DNA from: Mangrovibrevibacter kandeliae
GTDB lineage: Bacteria > Pseudomonadota > Alphaproteobacteria > Rhizobiales > Rhizobiaceae
Length of the DNA stretch: 64,000 nucleotides
Direction of reading: 5' to 3'
Assembly: GCF_024519155.1 (NCBI RefSeq)
Contig: NZ_JANIFJ010000005.1
Location: 248,001 to 312,000 of the forward strand
Below, one piece after another: positions 1-8,987 of the stretch (within the stretch, counting starts at the first letter, position 1; each line of letters opens with the position of its first letter). The position numbers and the translations under genes were made by a program. The notes beneath the pieces were generated by a model. The model had not been told where the DNA came from. It ran no database searches and saw nothing but the letters and a program-made list of their open reading frames with translations.

Positions 1-64
1 CCGGATCCGTGCCGGCCGGTGCAGCCTCAACGCCGAGGGGTGTCAGCCGTTCCGCGGCGCTCAT
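1..64 (-). CDS. 5' end of an unidentified protein, cut by the window edge
   Basis: An ATG at 64 opens a frame that stays open to the left edge and gives 21 codons beginning MSAAERLTPLGVEAAP. It starts four bases after the stop codon of the 67-residue reading frame upstream on the same strand, which is typical operon spacing. There is no clear Shine-Dalgarno sequence, so expression would depend on coupling. Too little is visible to name a family. Confidence 0.35.
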   Translation of the reverse strand, partial: MSAAERLTPLGVEAAPAGTDP

Positions 65-68
65 TCGA

Positions 69-272
69 TCAGTCGAGCGGGCGCACGTAGATCGGCAGGC
101 GTGACGGCACGCGCGTGCAGCCGTGCAGCAGGCAGGCCTCGTCCACCGGCCGCGGCTCGGCCCAGGCGTATTCGATGCCGAGCTGCTGCGCGATGCTCAG
201 GGGATGCCGATTGTCGCCGAGGGTCTCTGCGGTGACGCAGTCGATCGCGACCGTGGTGCCGAAACTCGCCAT
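69..272 (-). CDS. small protein of unknown function (67 aa)
   Basis: The frame starts with ATG at 272, has a GGAT-like ribosome site about 8 bases upstream, and ends four bases before the next gene start. The protein is soluble, with three cysteines and a C-terminal RLPIYVRPLD segment. It has no signal peptide and no membrane segment. I do not recognise the family. The position in a possible two-gene unit supports it as real, but its length leaves doubt. Confidence 0.45.
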   Translation of the reverse strand: MASFGTTVAIDCVTAETLGDNRHPLSIAQQLGIEYAWAEPRPVDEACLLHGCTRVPSRLPIYVRPLD

Positions 273-422
273 GTGAACATCCTGTCTTACAGTCAGGCCT
301 TCAGCATCGCAGCCGGGGCTTGCCGGAGCGTCAACGCCGTCAGCAATTGCGTGGCAGGGTCAATGCGCCCCACATTCGGTCGCTAAACTTCGAACGATCC
401 GCGCGGCTCGAAGGGCAGCGCC

Positions 423-596
423 TCAAGCGACGGCGGCGTCGTCTTCCATGTCGAGCATGAACCGGATTTCGTCCGTGCTGAAGCCGCCTTCGCGGGCGAT
501 CTCGACGAACGTGCGGTCGATGGTCGTCTTCGGCTGCTGCACGCCGGCCTCGCCACCGTCACCGGCCGGGACCTCGGCGTCGGGATGTCTGCACAT
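423..596 (-). CDS. small acidic protein of unknown function (57 aa)
   Basis: ATG at 596 is preceded by a good ribosome site (GGGAGGA, about 6 bases away), which is the main reason to accept this short gene. The product starts MCRHPDAEVP, has a disordered Gly/Ala-rich stretch, and then a helical, acidic half with FVEIAREGGFSTDEIRFML. It may be a short adaptor-like or regulatory peptide. No family is recognised. The 148 bases on each side hold no other gene that I can support. Confidence 0.5.
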   Translation of the reverse strand: MCRHPDAEVPAGDGGEAGVQQPKTTIDRTFVEIAREGGFSTDEIRFMLDMEDDAAVA

Positions 597-744
597 GGGT
601 CATCCTCCCGCTCATGCGTCTGAAGGGGATCGTGCAGGATCCCTGCCCAATCGCCAGCCTTAGGAGCTTAGGCTTGCGCGGGCCTGACCGCCAGCGGGAT
701 CGACCCTCGCCGCGATCGGCCGCCGCGCCAGTCCCGCCGATGCG

Positions 745-2058
745 TCAGGCGAGGGCAGTCCCGCGCGTCTCGGTATCGACCAGCGCGACGGCGCCCGCGC
801 CGATCAGGAGGAGCACCGCGAAAACGGTGAGCGCCGTGCCGAAGCCGGCCGCGACCACCGGCGCCATCACCGTCGGCGCTGCAAGGCCGCCGAGGCGCGC
901 CATCGCGCCTGCAAACCCCATGCCGCTGGCGCGCAGCCGGGTCGGGAACAGCTCCGGCGTGAAGGCATAGAGGGCGCCCCAGGTCCCGAGCAGCGCGAAG
1001 CTCATCAGGATCATCGCGCCCGCGACCAGAACGGCCGACGTGGCGAGCGCATAGAGCGAGCAGCTGGCCGCGCTGACGAGAAGGAAGCCGATCAGCGTCG
1101 GCTTGCGGCCCCAGCGCTCAACGCCATAGGCAGCCAGCGCGTAGCCCGGGAGCTGCGCGAGCGCGATCACCACGAGGAAGAGGTGGCCCCGCACGAAGCC
1201 GAAGCCCTGGCCGGCGAGCTGTGCCGGCAGCCAGGCGAAGACCCCGTAATAGGAGATCGACACGAGCAGCCAGGCGGTGAACATCGCCAGGCTGCGCCGC
1301 ATGAGGCTGCCGGCGAAGAGCTCGGACAGCCGGGTGCGCGTCGCCGGGGCGGCGGTCAGCGGCGCCACCGGATTGACCCCTCCGTTCATCGCCGCAACGC
1401 GCTCCAGCGTCGCCCGCGCCTCCGGCTCGCGGCCGCTGCGCAGAAGGTAGAGCGGCGACTCGGGCACCCAGAACCGCAGAACGATGCCGATCGCCGCGGG
1501 CAGGCCGGTCAGAAAGAAGATGACGCGCCAGGCCTCCGGCACCCCGTTCGACTGCACCGCCCAGGCGATCAGCGCCACCGCGACGGTCCCGACCGCCCAG
1601 AAGCCCTCGAGGATCACCAGCCACCGCCCGCGCTTCTCCGGCGTCAGGAACTCCGCCATCATCGCGTAGTCGACCGGCAGCGTGCCGCCGACGCCGATGC
1701 CGGTCAGCAGGCGCAGCGCCAGCAGCCACTCGAAGCCCGGCGCGAAAGCCGACAGGACTCCGAAGACCGCATCGATGAGGACGGTGACGATGAGGACCCT
1801 GCGCCGCCCGAGACGATCCGCCAGCCGGCCGAACAGCGCGGCGCCGACCAACATTCCGAGGAAGAAGGCGGTGCCCGTCTGCAGCGCCTGCGGCACTGTG
1901 AGCCCGAAGCTGCCGGCGATCGAGGGCGCGGTGAGGCCGATCGCCAGCACCTGCATGGCATCCGCCGCCCAGACGAGGCCGAAAATGCCGAGCAGGCGCC
2001 GCTGGAATCGGCCGACGCCCGCCCCTGCCAGGGCGGCCTCGAACGGGATTGTCTGCAT
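745..2058 (-). CDS. MFS transporter, organic acid/sugar:proton symporter type
   Basis: A 437-residue inner-membrane protein with about 12 hydrophobic segments. The first cytoplasmic loop carries the MFS signature GRLADRLGRRR (about residues 77–87). A PESPLYLLRSGR motif before the central loop is characteristic of the sugar and aromatic-acid symporter branch (SV2/NanT/PcaK-like). These transporters move sugars, sialic acid, aromatic acids or other small carboxylates by proton symport, but the substrate cannot be read here. GGAAGGAG lies upstream of the ATG at 2058. The gene stands alone, so there is no pathway context. The family assignment is firm. Confidence 0.88.
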   Translation of the reverse strand: MQTIPFEAALAGAGVGRFQRRLLGIFGLVWAADAMQVLAIGLTAPSIAGSFGLTVPQALQTGTAFFLGMLVGAALFGRLADRLGRRRVLIVTVLIDAVFGVLSAFAPGFEWLLALRLLTGIGVGGTLPVDYAMMAEFLTPEKRGRWLVILEGFWAVGTVAVALIAWAVQSNGVPEAWRVIFFLTGLPAAIGIVLRFWVPESPLYLLRSGREPEARATLERVAAMNGGVNPVAPLTAAPATRTRLSELFAGSLMRRSLAMFTAWLLVSISYYGVFAWLPAQLAGQGFGFVRGHLFLVVIALAQLPGYALAAYGVERWGRKPTLIGFLLVSAASCSLYALATSAVLVAGAMILMSFALLGTWGALYAFTPELFPTRLRASGMGFAGAMARLGGLAAPTVMAPVVAAGFGTALTVFAVLLLIGAGAVALVDTETRGTALA

Positions 2059-2171
2059 GGCGGAGCGCTCCTTCCGGCGGGCGCGGCGGACGATGGCGCC
2101 GGTTCGCTCGCGCTTGGGAGGAGTAGCCGTTCGTTAGCCGTATTGCAAAAGCGACGGCAGCAACGGCCCAC

Positions 2172-2564
2172 TCACGCGGGTGCGAGCGAAGCGTCGCGCA
2201 ACAAGGCGCTGATCTGCTGGGTCTGATAAGGCTTGCGCGCCAGCATCACGTCGGCCGGCAGCTGGTCCGGCCGGGTCAGGCCGCCGCAGACGAGGATCAG
2301 CCGCACCGGGGGCCAGCGGTCGCGCACGAATCGTGCGAGAGCCAGCCCATCCATCGTGCCAGACGCCTCGCTGTCCAGCAGGACGATGCCGATTTCCGGG
2401 TGCGCCGTCAGCGTCGCGAGCGCCTCGTCGGCATCGGCAGCCTCATGGGCAGTCAGGCCGACGTCGCGCACGGTGTCGGCCGCTTCCATGCGGACAAGAA
2501 TATCAGCCTCGACGATCAGCACGGCTGTGCATGCGATTGAGGCCGACATCATCACCCTTTGCAT
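2172..2564 (-). CDS. single-domain response regulator with altered active site
   Basis: A 130-residue stand-alone receiver (REC) domain with no output domain. Residues 63–76 (LDSEASGTMDGLAL) match the 'TDINMPGxMDGL' block of receivers partnered with HWE/HisKA_2 kinases, placing the phospho-acceptor at Asp64. Lys111 in the RKPY motif is kept. The acidic pair expected as Glu-Asp is Glu19-Ala20, with an Asp at 21, the usual Pro after the acceptor is Ser/Gly, and the switch Ser/Thr position reads Val-Cys-Gly. It lies 44 bases downstream of the HWE kinase on the same strand and so is probably its partner. It may be a weakly phosphorylated or pseudo-receiver. The start could also be Met5 or Met6. 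Confidence 0.8.
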   Translation of the reverse strand: MQRVMMSASIACTAVLIVEADILVRMEAADTVRDVGLTAHEAADADEALATLTAHPEIGIVLLDSEASGTMDGLALARFVRDRWPPVRLILVCGGLTRPDQLPADVMLARKPYQTQQISALLRDASLAPA

Positions 2565-2608
2565 TTTCCTGCTCTAGGATGGCGAAACTAAACCGCCGGC
2601 ATTTGGTT

Positions 2609-4498
2609 TCAAGCGTTGCGTGCAGCGTCCGGCCAAGGTGCCTCCAGCTTCAGGCAAACTCCGCCCGTGTCGTAGCTGAAGACGGCCTGCCCATCGAAGT
2701 AGCCGCCGAGCGTGCGCTCGATCATCCGCGTTCCGAATCCGAACGTCGATGGGGCGGTGACAGGCGGCCCGCCGCTTTCCTGCCACTTGAAATGAAAGCG
2801 CGCCTCCTCGCTTCGGCCGTCGACCCGCCAGATCACGTCGACGCGGCCGCTCTCCTCCCGCAGGGCGCCGTACTTGGCCGCGTTGGTCGCCAGTTCGTGC
2901 AGGGCGAGCGACAGCGCCAGCGTGTGCCGGGCACCCAGCGCCAGCTCCGGACCGTCGATCCGGAACCGGCCGGATCCGAGACCGTGCGGCGCGAGTGCGC
3001 CCTCGACGACGGTGTGGATCGGCGCACCGCGCCAGTTGTGATGCACCAGACTGTCGTAGACATCGGCCAAGGCGGCGAGGCGCGCCTCGAAGGCCGTGCG
3101 CGCCGAGGCGACGTCGCTTGCCTGCCGGAAGGTCTGCGAGGCGATCGCCTGCACCATCGCGAGCGTGTTCTTCACCCGGTGCTGCAGCTCGTGCGTGACG
3201 AGGCGCAGATCGTCTTCGGCGCGCTTGCGGCCGGTGACGTCGATGGCGAGGATGAAGAAGCCTTCGGCCCGCCCGTCGGGACGCCGCCGCGGGATGTAAT
3301 GCGTCTCCAGCACCTGTTTGCGGCCGCGCCACGGGTCGGTCTGGGCGGCATCGAAGACGACGGCCTCGCCGGCGAAGGCCTTGGCGAAATGCTCCAGCCG
3401 CGCCTCGTACAGCGCCTCGCCGATCACCTCGCGCATGTGGCGTCCCACCATGGCCTCGGCCTTGAGGCCGTACCAGACCTCGTAGTTCTCGTTGACGTAT
3501 TCATAGATGCCATTGGCGTCGACCCGCGCGATGAACACCGGCAGCGCGTTGGTGATCGCCCGCATCTCCTCCTCGTTGCGGCGCAGCCGATCCTGCGTCA
3601 GCAGCCGGTCGGTGACGTCCTGCAGCACGCCGACGACGCGCACCGGACGGCCGTCCGCATCGAGGAACACCTCCCCCCGCGCCTGCAGCCCGCTGATCGC
3701 GCCGTCCGGCCTGACATAACGCAGCTCGTGCTCGAAGAACCGCTCGCCCCGTCGCAGCGCCGCCCGCACGGTCTCGCTGAGGCGCTCGCTCTCCCCCGGC
3801 AGATAGCCGGCCCGGATCTCGTCCAGGTCCGGACGATGGTCGGCCGGGAAGCCGAGCAGGAGTGCGAGCTCGGGTGACGGCGACAACTGCCGGGCCAAGA
3901 TGTCGTATTCCCACACGACCATGCGCCCGGCGCGCAGCGACGCGCGCAGGCGCTGCTCATTTTCCTCCAGCACCTGCGAAGACGTTTCGAGGCTCTGCTC
4001 CACGAAGTGCTGCAGCGTCAGGTCGCGCAGGACGATGATCAGCCCGGTTCGGCTCGACGCCCGATCCTGCTGCATGACCTGCGACCCGCTGGCCCAGAAG
4101 CGCGTGCCGTTGCGCCGCACGAACCAGCGGTCCATCGCGGCGCGCCCACTCACGATCGCCCGCTGGCGCTCGTGCTCGCACTGGCCAGTCGCCCGATCCT
4201 CCGGCGCCGAAAGAGTGTCGGCGGAGCGACCGAGCATCTCGGTTGCGTCCCACCCAAAGATCAGGCGCGCGCCTTCGCTCCACAGCGTGATGTCGCCCGC
4301 GAGATCCGTGGCGATGATCGCGTAGTCGGTGGCGCTGTCCAGGACGCTGCGGTAATCGTCCGCCGCAGCGGGCGCCTGGCTCTGCTCAGGCGAATCCAAG
4401 GCTGGAGCGCGCAATCGTGCTTCGGCCAGCTCAAGGCAATCGCGCAGACGCGCGTTCTCCGCCAGCACCTCCTGAAGCCGGTCCTCGATGCTCGTCAT
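2609..4498 (-). CDS. PAS-containing HWE-family sensor histidine kinase
   Basis: A 629-residue soluble sensor kinase. An N-terminal coiled coil (about 1–35) is followed by three PAS-like modules (about 45–165, 185–300 and 305–425). The catalytic part has the H-box HELQHRVKN (phospho-acceptor near His440), the N-box HELATNAAKYG (about 534–544) and the WQE motif near 572 that defines the HWE subfamily. There are no membrane segments, so it senses a cytoplasmic signal such as redox state or light. No LOV cysteine motif is obvious. ATG at 4498 was chosen because PAS homology begins shortly after it; the frame remains open upstream, but that extension has no domain character. It is encoded directly upstream of the receiver protein. 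Confidence 0.88.
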   Translation of the reverse strand: MTSIEDRLQEVLAENARLRDCLELAEARLRAPALDSPEQSQAPAAADDYRSVLDSATDYAIIATDLAGDITLWSEGARLIFGWDATEMLGRSADTLSAPEDRATGQCEHERQRAIVSGRAAMDRWFVRRNGTRFWASGSQVMQQDRASSRTGLIIVLRDLTLQHFVEQSLETSSQVLEENEQRLRASLRAGRMVVWEYDILARQLSPSPELALLLGFPADHRPDLDEIRAGYLPGESERLSETVRAALRRGERFFEHELRYVRPDGAISGLQARGEVFLDADGRPVRVVGVLQDVTDRLLTQDRLRRNEEEMRAITNALPVFIARVDANGIYEYVNENYEVWYGLKAEAMVGRHMREVIGEALYEARLEHFAKAFAGEAVVFDAAQTDPWRGRKQVLETHYIPRRRPDGRAEGFFILAIDVTGRKRAEDDLRLVTHELQHRVKNTLAMVQAIASQTFRQASDVASARTAFEARLAALADVYDSLVHHNWRGAPIHTVVEGALAPHGLGSGRFRIDGPELALGARHTLALSLALHELATNAAKYGALREESGRVDVIWRVDGRSEEARFHFKWQESGGPPVTAPSTFGFGTRMIERTLGGYFDGQAVFSYDTGGVCLKLEAPWPDAARNA

Positions 4499-4654
4499 GC
4501 CACACCCCTCGCCGGTATAGCTATGGCGGCTCGGGCGCGGTCGGGCAACCGGCTTCATGAGTTCAGTCGATCCCCATCCACACGACGCGACTTGCTCCGA
4601 TGCGCCGGGCGTGCGCAGTGTCGGCACCATGTCGAACGGGAGGTCGCCTTGCCC

Positions 4655-5896
4655 ATGCTTTCCGCCGCCGAAGCGCGTGCTCTGATGCTGGACTTCGGCC
4701 GCGTCGCGCTCGCTGCCGCCCATCCTGCGGGACGCTTCGCGGGCCGACTCCCGAAGCCGCCACGCGGGCGCACCATCGTCGTCGGCGCGGGCAAGGCGGC
4801 GGCCTCGATGGCGGCGGCCTTCGAGGATGCATGGCAGGCGCCCGTCGAAGGCCTGGTCGTCACCCGCTATGGCCATGCCTGTCCCACGCGAGCGATCGAG
4901 GTGGTGGAGGCGGCGCATCCCGTGCCGGACGCAGCGGGGCGGCAGGCTGCAGCGCGGATCATGGACCTCGTCGGCTCGGCCGGACCGGAGGATCTCGTCG
5001 TCGCCCTTATCTCCGGCGGCGCCTCGGCCCTCCTCACAGCGCCGGCGGCCGGCATCGACTTTGCCGAAAAGCAGGCGCTCACCGGCGCGCTGCTGCGCTC
5101 GGGTGCCGACATCCGGGCGATGAACTGCGTTCGCCGCGCACTCTCGGGGATCAAGGGCGGGCGTCTCGCGGCCCTGTCGCGGGCCCCGGTCGTCACCTTT
5201 CTCATCTCGGACGTGCCCGGCGACGATCCCGTCGCCATCGGCTCGGGGCCGACGGTGCCGGCGCCCGACGGACCGGACGAGGCGCTCGCCGTCCTCGACG
5301 CCTATGGCATCGCGATCACCGACGCGATGAAAGCGGCGATACGGGCCAATCCGCCGCCGCGTTTCAAAGCCGGGCCGCTGCACATGCTGGCGTCCGGTCG
5401 CACGGTCCTCGATGCCGTGGGTTCGGCCGCGCGGGAACAGGGCCTGCAGGTGCTCGATCTCGGCGACCACATCGAGGGCGAGGCCCGCGAGGTCGCCAAG
5501 GTGATGGCCGGCGTCGCCCGCTCCATTCGTGCCGCCGCCCGCCCGCTCGCGCCGCCGGCGCTGATCCTCTCCGGTGGCGAGACCAGCGTCACGGTCCGCG
5601 GCGACGGGCGCGGCGGACGCAACGCCGAGTTCCTCCTCGCGCTCGCGCTCGCGCTCGGCCCCGAGGGTGCGCACGCCTTCGCGCTCGACACCGACGGCAT
5701 CGACGGCATGGAGGACAATGCAGGGGCGGTGATCGACCCGGACACGCTCGTCCGCGCCCGTGCCGCCGGCCTCGATCCTGCGGCTCGGCTGGCGGCCAAC
5801 GACGCCTACAGCGTCTTCGCGGCCCTCGGCGACCTCGTCGTCACCGGCCCGACGCTCACCAACGTCAACGACGTACGCGCCATCCTCGTTCTCTGA
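4655..5896 (+). CDS. glycerate 2-kinase (MOFRL family)
   Basis: A 413-residue cytoplasmic enzyme of the glycerate kinase type-2 family (DUF4147 domain followed by a MOFRL domain). The family phosphorylates D-glycerate to 2-phosphoglycerate; older annotations call it hydroxypyruvate reductase TtuD. Visible signatures are VVGAGKAAASMA near residue 40, LISGGASALL near 125, the GRGGRNAEFLLALAL block near 325, and DTDGIDG. ATG at 4655 follows GGGAGGT at a suitable distance. The gene is divergent from the HWE kinase and convergent with the barrel gene, so it is probably monocistronic. It could feed glycerate from sugar-acid or serine-cycle breakdown into glycolysis. Confidence 0.88.
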   Translation: MLSAAEARALMLDFGRVALAAAHPAGRFAGRLPKPPRGRTIVVGAGKAAASMAAAFEDAWQAPVEGLVVTRYGHACPTRAIEVVEAAHPVPDAAGRQAAARIMDLVGSAGPEDLVVALISGGASALLTAPAAGIDFAEKQALTGALLRSGADIRAMNCVRRALSGIKGGRLAALSRAPVVTFLISDVPGDDPVAIGSGPTVPAPDGPDEALAVLDAYGIAITDAMKAAIRANPPPRFKAGPLHMLASGRTVLDAVGSAAREQGLQVLDLGDHIEGEAREVAKVMAGVARSIRAAARPLAPPALILSGGETSVTVRGDGRGGRNAEFLLALALALGPEGAHAFALDTDGIDGMEDNAGAVIDPDTLVRARAAGLDPAARLAANDAYSVFAALGDLVVTGPTLTNVNDVRAILVL

Positions 5897-5903
5897 TCAA
5901 CCG

Positions 5904-6716
5904 TCAGAAGCGGTACCAGACCGCGGCGACGAGGCCGCGCTCGCGCAAGGCATCGGTGCCCGCGACCGTCGCGACCCCGCCGAGTTGCAGGGAGATCCGG
6001 CTGTCGAGGTCGTAGACGGCGCTCACCTGCAGCTTCTCGTAGCTATAGGCCGACTCGGACGCGTCGGTCACGGCGAAGGTGCCGAAGCCTTGCGCGAGGA
6101 GAAGGAGGTCCGGCCGCGGACGGACGCCGAAGGTGAGATCGCTGCGGAGCTCGTCCGGCTGCGCGCCACCGCGCAGGCGATAGGCGAGTTGCAGATCGAC
6201 GAAGCCCGGCCATCCGCCGACGGCGAACGCGCGTCCGTAGAGCCCCCGCAGATCGAGTTCGCCGTCGGCGCTGCCGGAGAGAGCCGGGCTGCCGCCGGCA
6301 TCGTCCGCAGTCATTCTGGCCGTGACCTCTGCCGACAGGACGGTCGCCCCGTCGTGCCAGACGCGGACACGGGCACCGAAGTCGGTATAGCCAAGGCCTG
6401 AAGCCGTCTGCGCGACCGGATCGCCCTCGTCGACCTGGCGATACTCGCCCCGGCCGATCGCGGTGAAGCCGTCGAACACGCCGTATTCGGCATAGGCAGA
6501 AAGTTCACGCTTGCGATAGCGTGCGCGCTTCTCGGCCACGCCTGCGGCGTCGAACCCGCTCGTCGCCTGGCTCGCCAGCAGGCCGACGATGACCTGACCC
6601 CGGCCGACCGGCAGGGTCCATGCTCCGGCGACCGCAGGCCCGGCCTCGGCAGCCGCCGCCGTCAGCAGGAGGGCCGCGAGACAGTTCCGCAGGGTTCGCC
6701 GCCCGCATGGCGGCAC
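5904..6716 (-). CDS. predicted outer-membrane beta-barrel protein
   Basis: From a GTG at 6716 the product has a signal peptide (LAALLLTAAAAEAGPAVAGA) and then about 235 residues rich in alternating polar and hydrophobic strands. It ends in ...AAVWYRF, the terminal aromatic typical of BAM-assembled outer-membrane barrels. I place the start at GTG 6716 because it puts the hydrophobic core at the N-terminus; the frame extends to an ATG at 6836 with an unlikely basic leader. No specific family is recognised. It may belong to the poorly characterised alphaproteobacterial barrels sometimes called transparent to small solutes, but that is a guess. The C-terminus converges on the glycerate kinase gene, 8 bases apart. 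Confidence 0.68.
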   Translation of the reverse strand: MPPCGRRTLRNCLAALLLTAAAAEAGPAVAGAWTLPVGRGQVIVGLLASQATSGFDAAGVAEKRARYRKRELSAYAEYGVFDGFTAIGRGEYRQVDEGDPVAQTASGLGYTDFGARVRVWHDGATVLSAEVTARMTADDAGGSPALSGSADGELDLRGLYGRAFAVGGWPGFVDLQLAYRLRGGAQPDELRSDLTFGVRPRPDLLLLAQGFGTFAVTDASESAYSYEKLQVSAVYDLDSRISLQLGGVATVAGTDALRERGLVAAVWYRF

Positions 6717-6883
6717 GACGTCGGAAAGCGGCGATATCCGCCGCGCGGCGGACGGGACGCAGAACAGGCCGGACACGCGCGCAACCTCACTTGCGACGGG
6801 CCCCCGGATGCAACACCGCGGCATGGGAAGATGCAACCGGAATCGTCACGATCCGTCCTGAGGGTTGCATCCTGCCTCTGATC

Positions 6884-7447
6884 TCAGACGCGAATCCGTC
6901 CAAGCACGGCAAGACGGCCGTCCGGCTCCAGCCGCACCACGATCATCTCCCCGGAGCGCGGATAGACCCCCGTCAGCGCGGTGATGTTCACCTGATGCGT
7001 CACCAGGGCCACCTTCGCACCCTTCGGAAGCGCACGCAGACGCTCGATCAGACGCTCGCTCTGCGCCTGCCGCGCACGGCGATCGGAGAAGAACGAATTG
7101 AGCGCCGGCTCCTCCTCGACGGGGGCCACCGCCATCAGCTCGGCGGTCTCACGCGTCCGGCACCACTGGCTGGTCAGCACCCGATCGATCGTCACCGCGT
7201 TCGTCCTCAGGGCCTGGCCCATCGCCTCGGCCTGCCGTCGGCCCCGGCGGCTGAGGTTGCGCTGCGTTCCGCAGTCGTCGAGCCGGAAGCCAGCCGGATC
7301 GCCGGTGCCGGGGGCTTCGGCGTGCCGGATCAGGACTGCCGTGTCCGGTTCGCGCAACGCATCCCAGCCCGCCTGGTCGGCCCGGGCGGCATCTGGCAGC
7401 ACTGCGGCGGCGACTGCGATCAGCAGCAGGATCAGCAGGCCTCGCAT
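6884..7447 (-). CDS. exported histidine phosphatase family protein
   Basis: A 187-residue protein with a Sec signal peptide (residues 1–23, ending around DAARA) and then the phosphoglycerate-mutase fold. The catalytic RHAE motif sits at about residues 41–44 and the second histidine in [12 protein letters not shown] near 150. [15 protein letters not shown] supplies the conserved arginine segment. It should be a periplasmic phosphatase of the branch-2 histidine phosphatase clan; the substrate is unknown. Secretion suggests phosphate-ester scavenging rather than glycolysis. ATG at 7447 gives the signal peptide directly. Confidence 0.85.
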   Translation of the reverse strand: MRGLLILLLIAVAAAVLPDAARADQAGWDALREPDTAVLIRHAEAPGTGDPAGFRLDDCGTQRNLSRRGRRQAEAMGQALRTNAVTIDRVLTSQWCRTRETAELMAVAPVEEEPALNSFFSDRRARQAQSERLIERLRALPKGAKVALVTHQVNITALTGVYPRSGEMIVVRLEPDGRLAVLGRIRV

Positions 7448-7566
7448 GGTCGTCCCTCCCTCGCACGGACCCGTTTCAGTCTCGGGCGGTGCCTCGGCGC
7501 CTCGTGTTCCCCATCGCCGCGGCTTGGTCTAAAAGCGCCCAGCGCGACAGTTCGATCGAGGACCTT

Positions 7567-8460
7567 ATGGCCGACCAGCATAACACCGCCGAACAACAGG
7601 CGAGCCTTCTGGCCGAGGCCCTGCCCTTCATGCAGGCCTACGAGAACAAGACAGTGGTGGTCAAATATGGCGGCCACGCCATGGGCAATCCCGAACTCGG
7701 CCGCGCCTTCGCCCGCGACATCGCGCTGCTCAAGCAGTCCGGGATCAACCCGATCGTCGTGCATGGCGGCGGCCCGCAGATCGGGCGGATGCTGAGCAGC
7801 ATGGGCATCGAATCGCGCTTCGAGGGCGGCCTCAGGGTCACCGACCAGCGCACCGTCGAGATCGTCGAAATGGTCCTCGCCGGCTCGATCAACAAGGAGA
7901 TCGTGGCGCTGATCAATGCCGAGGGAGAGTGGGCGATCGGACTGTGCGGCAAGGACGGCAACATGGTCTTCGCCGAGAAGGCGAAGAAGACGGTGATCGA
8001 CCCGGACTCCAACATCGAGAAGGTGCTGGATCTCGGCTTCGTCGGGGAGCCGGTGGAGGTCGATCGCACGCTGCTCGATCTCCTCGCCCGCTCCGAGATG
8101 ATCCCGGTGATCGCGCCTGTGGCGCCCGGCCGTGACGGCCACACCTACAACATCAACGCCGACACCTTCGCCGGTGCGATCGCCGGCGCGCTCAGTGCCT
8201 CGCGCCTCCTGTTCCTGACCGACGTGCCGGGCGTGCTCGACAAGTCCGGTCAGCTGATCAAGGAGCTGTCCGTCGCCGAAGCCCGCGCCCTGATCAAGGA
8301 TGGCACCATATCCGGCGGCATGATCCCGAAGGTCGAAACCTGCATCGAGGCACTGGAGCGCGGCGTCGAGGGCGTCGTGATCCTCAACGGCAAGACGGAG
8401 CACGCGGTGCTGCTCGAACTCCTGACCGAGCACGGCGCCGGCACGCTGATCGTGCGCTGA
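7567..8460 (+). CDS. argB: acetylglutamate kinase
   Basis: This 297-residue enzyme phosphorylates N-acetyl-L-glutamate in the second step of arginine biosynthesis in the cytoplasm. It shows [10 protein letters not shown] near residue 30 (phosphate-binding lysine), [12 protein letters not shown] near 65, the [13 protein letters not shown] substrate loop and [10 protein letters not shown] near 250. Length and motifs match rhizobial ArgB, a hexameric, usually arginine-inhibited form. ATG at 7567 follows GAGGA at good spacing; upstream codons in the same frame lack homology. It stands alone here rather than in an arg operon. Confidence 0.97.
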   Translation: MADQHNTAEQQASLLAEALPFMQAYENKTVVVKYGGHAMGNPELGRAFARDIALLKQSGINPIVVHGGGPQIGRMLSSMGIESRFEGGLRVTDQRTVEIVEMVLAGSINKEIVALINAEGEWAIGLCGKDGNMVFAEKAKKTVIDPDSNIEKVLDLGFVGEPVEVDRTLLDLLARSEMIPVIAPVAPGRDGHTYNINADTFAGAIAGALSASRLLFLTDVPGVLDKSGQLIKELSVAEARALIKDGTISGGMIPKVETCIEALERGVEGVVILNGKTEHAVLLELLTEHGAGTLIVR

Positions 8461-8498
8461 GGACGCACCGGTCGGCCGCCCGCTCGCGGGCTGCGTCC
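8461..8498 (+). terminator. possible argB 3' hairpin
   Basis: Immediately after the argB stop, GGACGCA (8461–8467) pairs with TGCGTCC (8492–8498), enclosing an inner GCCCGC/GCGGGC hairpin. There is no T-tract, so it would be a rho-dependent or RNA-stabilising structure rather than a classical terminator. Confidence 0.3.
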
Positions 8499-8547
8499 CT
8501 CCGCGGCGCGAAGCGATCGCCTCGCGTCTGACGCCCCCTCAGGGCCG

Positions 8548-8889
8548 TCAAACGAGCTCTTCGGCGCCCAGTGCGTCGCGCCAGGCGGCGCGCCGCTCCT
8601 TCAGGCGGCGGCGGCGCACGTAGGCCGGATCCTCGTCCGCAAAGATCTCAAGAATTTCGAGCCCGAACGTGGCCTCGCCGTCGCTGGCGTGCCATGCCGC
8701 CTGCAGCGACGCGCACGGATGTCCGTTCAGACGGAGCATGAAGGCGATGCGGTTCCACACGGCATCGAGATCGGGGCTCGCGCCCACCCAGCACCGGTCC
8801 GATCCGGTGTGACGAACGACGTAAACGCCAGCAGGCGCCTCGCGCCTCTTGTAGGCCGCAACGGCCAGCCGTTTCTCTTCAGGGGTCAC
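8548..8889 (-). CDS. GIY-YIG nuclease family protein
   Basis: Starting from a GTG at 8889 the protein is 113 residues. AGVYVVRHTGSDRCWVG is a divergent GIY-YIG core (GVY...WVG), followed by the conserved Arg in NRIAFMLR and a LEILE segment carrying the metal-binding Glu region. This matches the short bacterial 'GVY-WVG' subgroup of unknown biological role rather than UvrC or homing endonucleases. The frame is open to an ATG at 8967, but a promoter lies inside that extension (-10 at 8918–8923), and TTGGAGC precedes the GTG, so I prefer the shorter form. The gene diverges from the DUF2239 gene. Confidence 0.72.
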   Translation of the reverse strand: MTPEEKRLAVAAYKRREAPAGVYVVRHTGSDRCWVGASPDLDAVWNRIAFMLRLNGHPCASLQAAWHASDGEATFGLEILEIFADEDPAYVRRRRLKERRAAWRDALGAEELV

Positions 8890-8917
8890 CGCAGGTCGCT
8901 CCAATGGATCGCGCCCA

Positions 8918-8946
8918 TTTATACCCGGGTGATATTGCCTACGCAA
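8918..8946 (-). promoter_or_regulatory. sigma70-like promoter for the GIY-YIG gene
   Basis: On the minus strand TTGCGT (8946–8941), a 17-base spacer and TATAAA (8923–8918) form a good promoter. Transcription would begin around 8911, followed by GGAG and the GTG start at 8889. The position argues against the longer ATG start of the gene. Confidence 0.55.
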
Positions 8947-8963
8947 TTCCATCCGGGTAAAAA
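8935..8963 (+). promoter_or_regulatory. sigma70-like promoter for the DUF2239 gene
   Basis: TTGCCT (8935–8940), a 17-base spacer and TAAAAA (8958–8963) lie 25 bases before the ATG at 8988. This promoter overlaps the opposing one at 8918–8946, so the two polymerases would compete for the same DNA. Confidence 0.45.
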
Positions 8964-8987
8964 GCATCGAACGGTGCGAGGGCTGAC

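Noticed and set aside
1183-2226. Long open frame on the plus strand opposite the MFS gene
   Set aside because: It reads as Arg/Gln/Gly-rich low-complexity antisense of a clear transporter; such shadow frames are common in GC-rich DNA.
4499-5674. N-terminal extension that would join the HWE kinase to sequence over the glycerate kinase
   Set aside because: No homology and it overlaps a convincing gene on the other strand; the kinase starts at 4498.
7432-8433. Minus-strand frame of 333 codons over argB
   Set aside because: Antisense of a canonical argB; rich in Asp/His/Arg without any motif.
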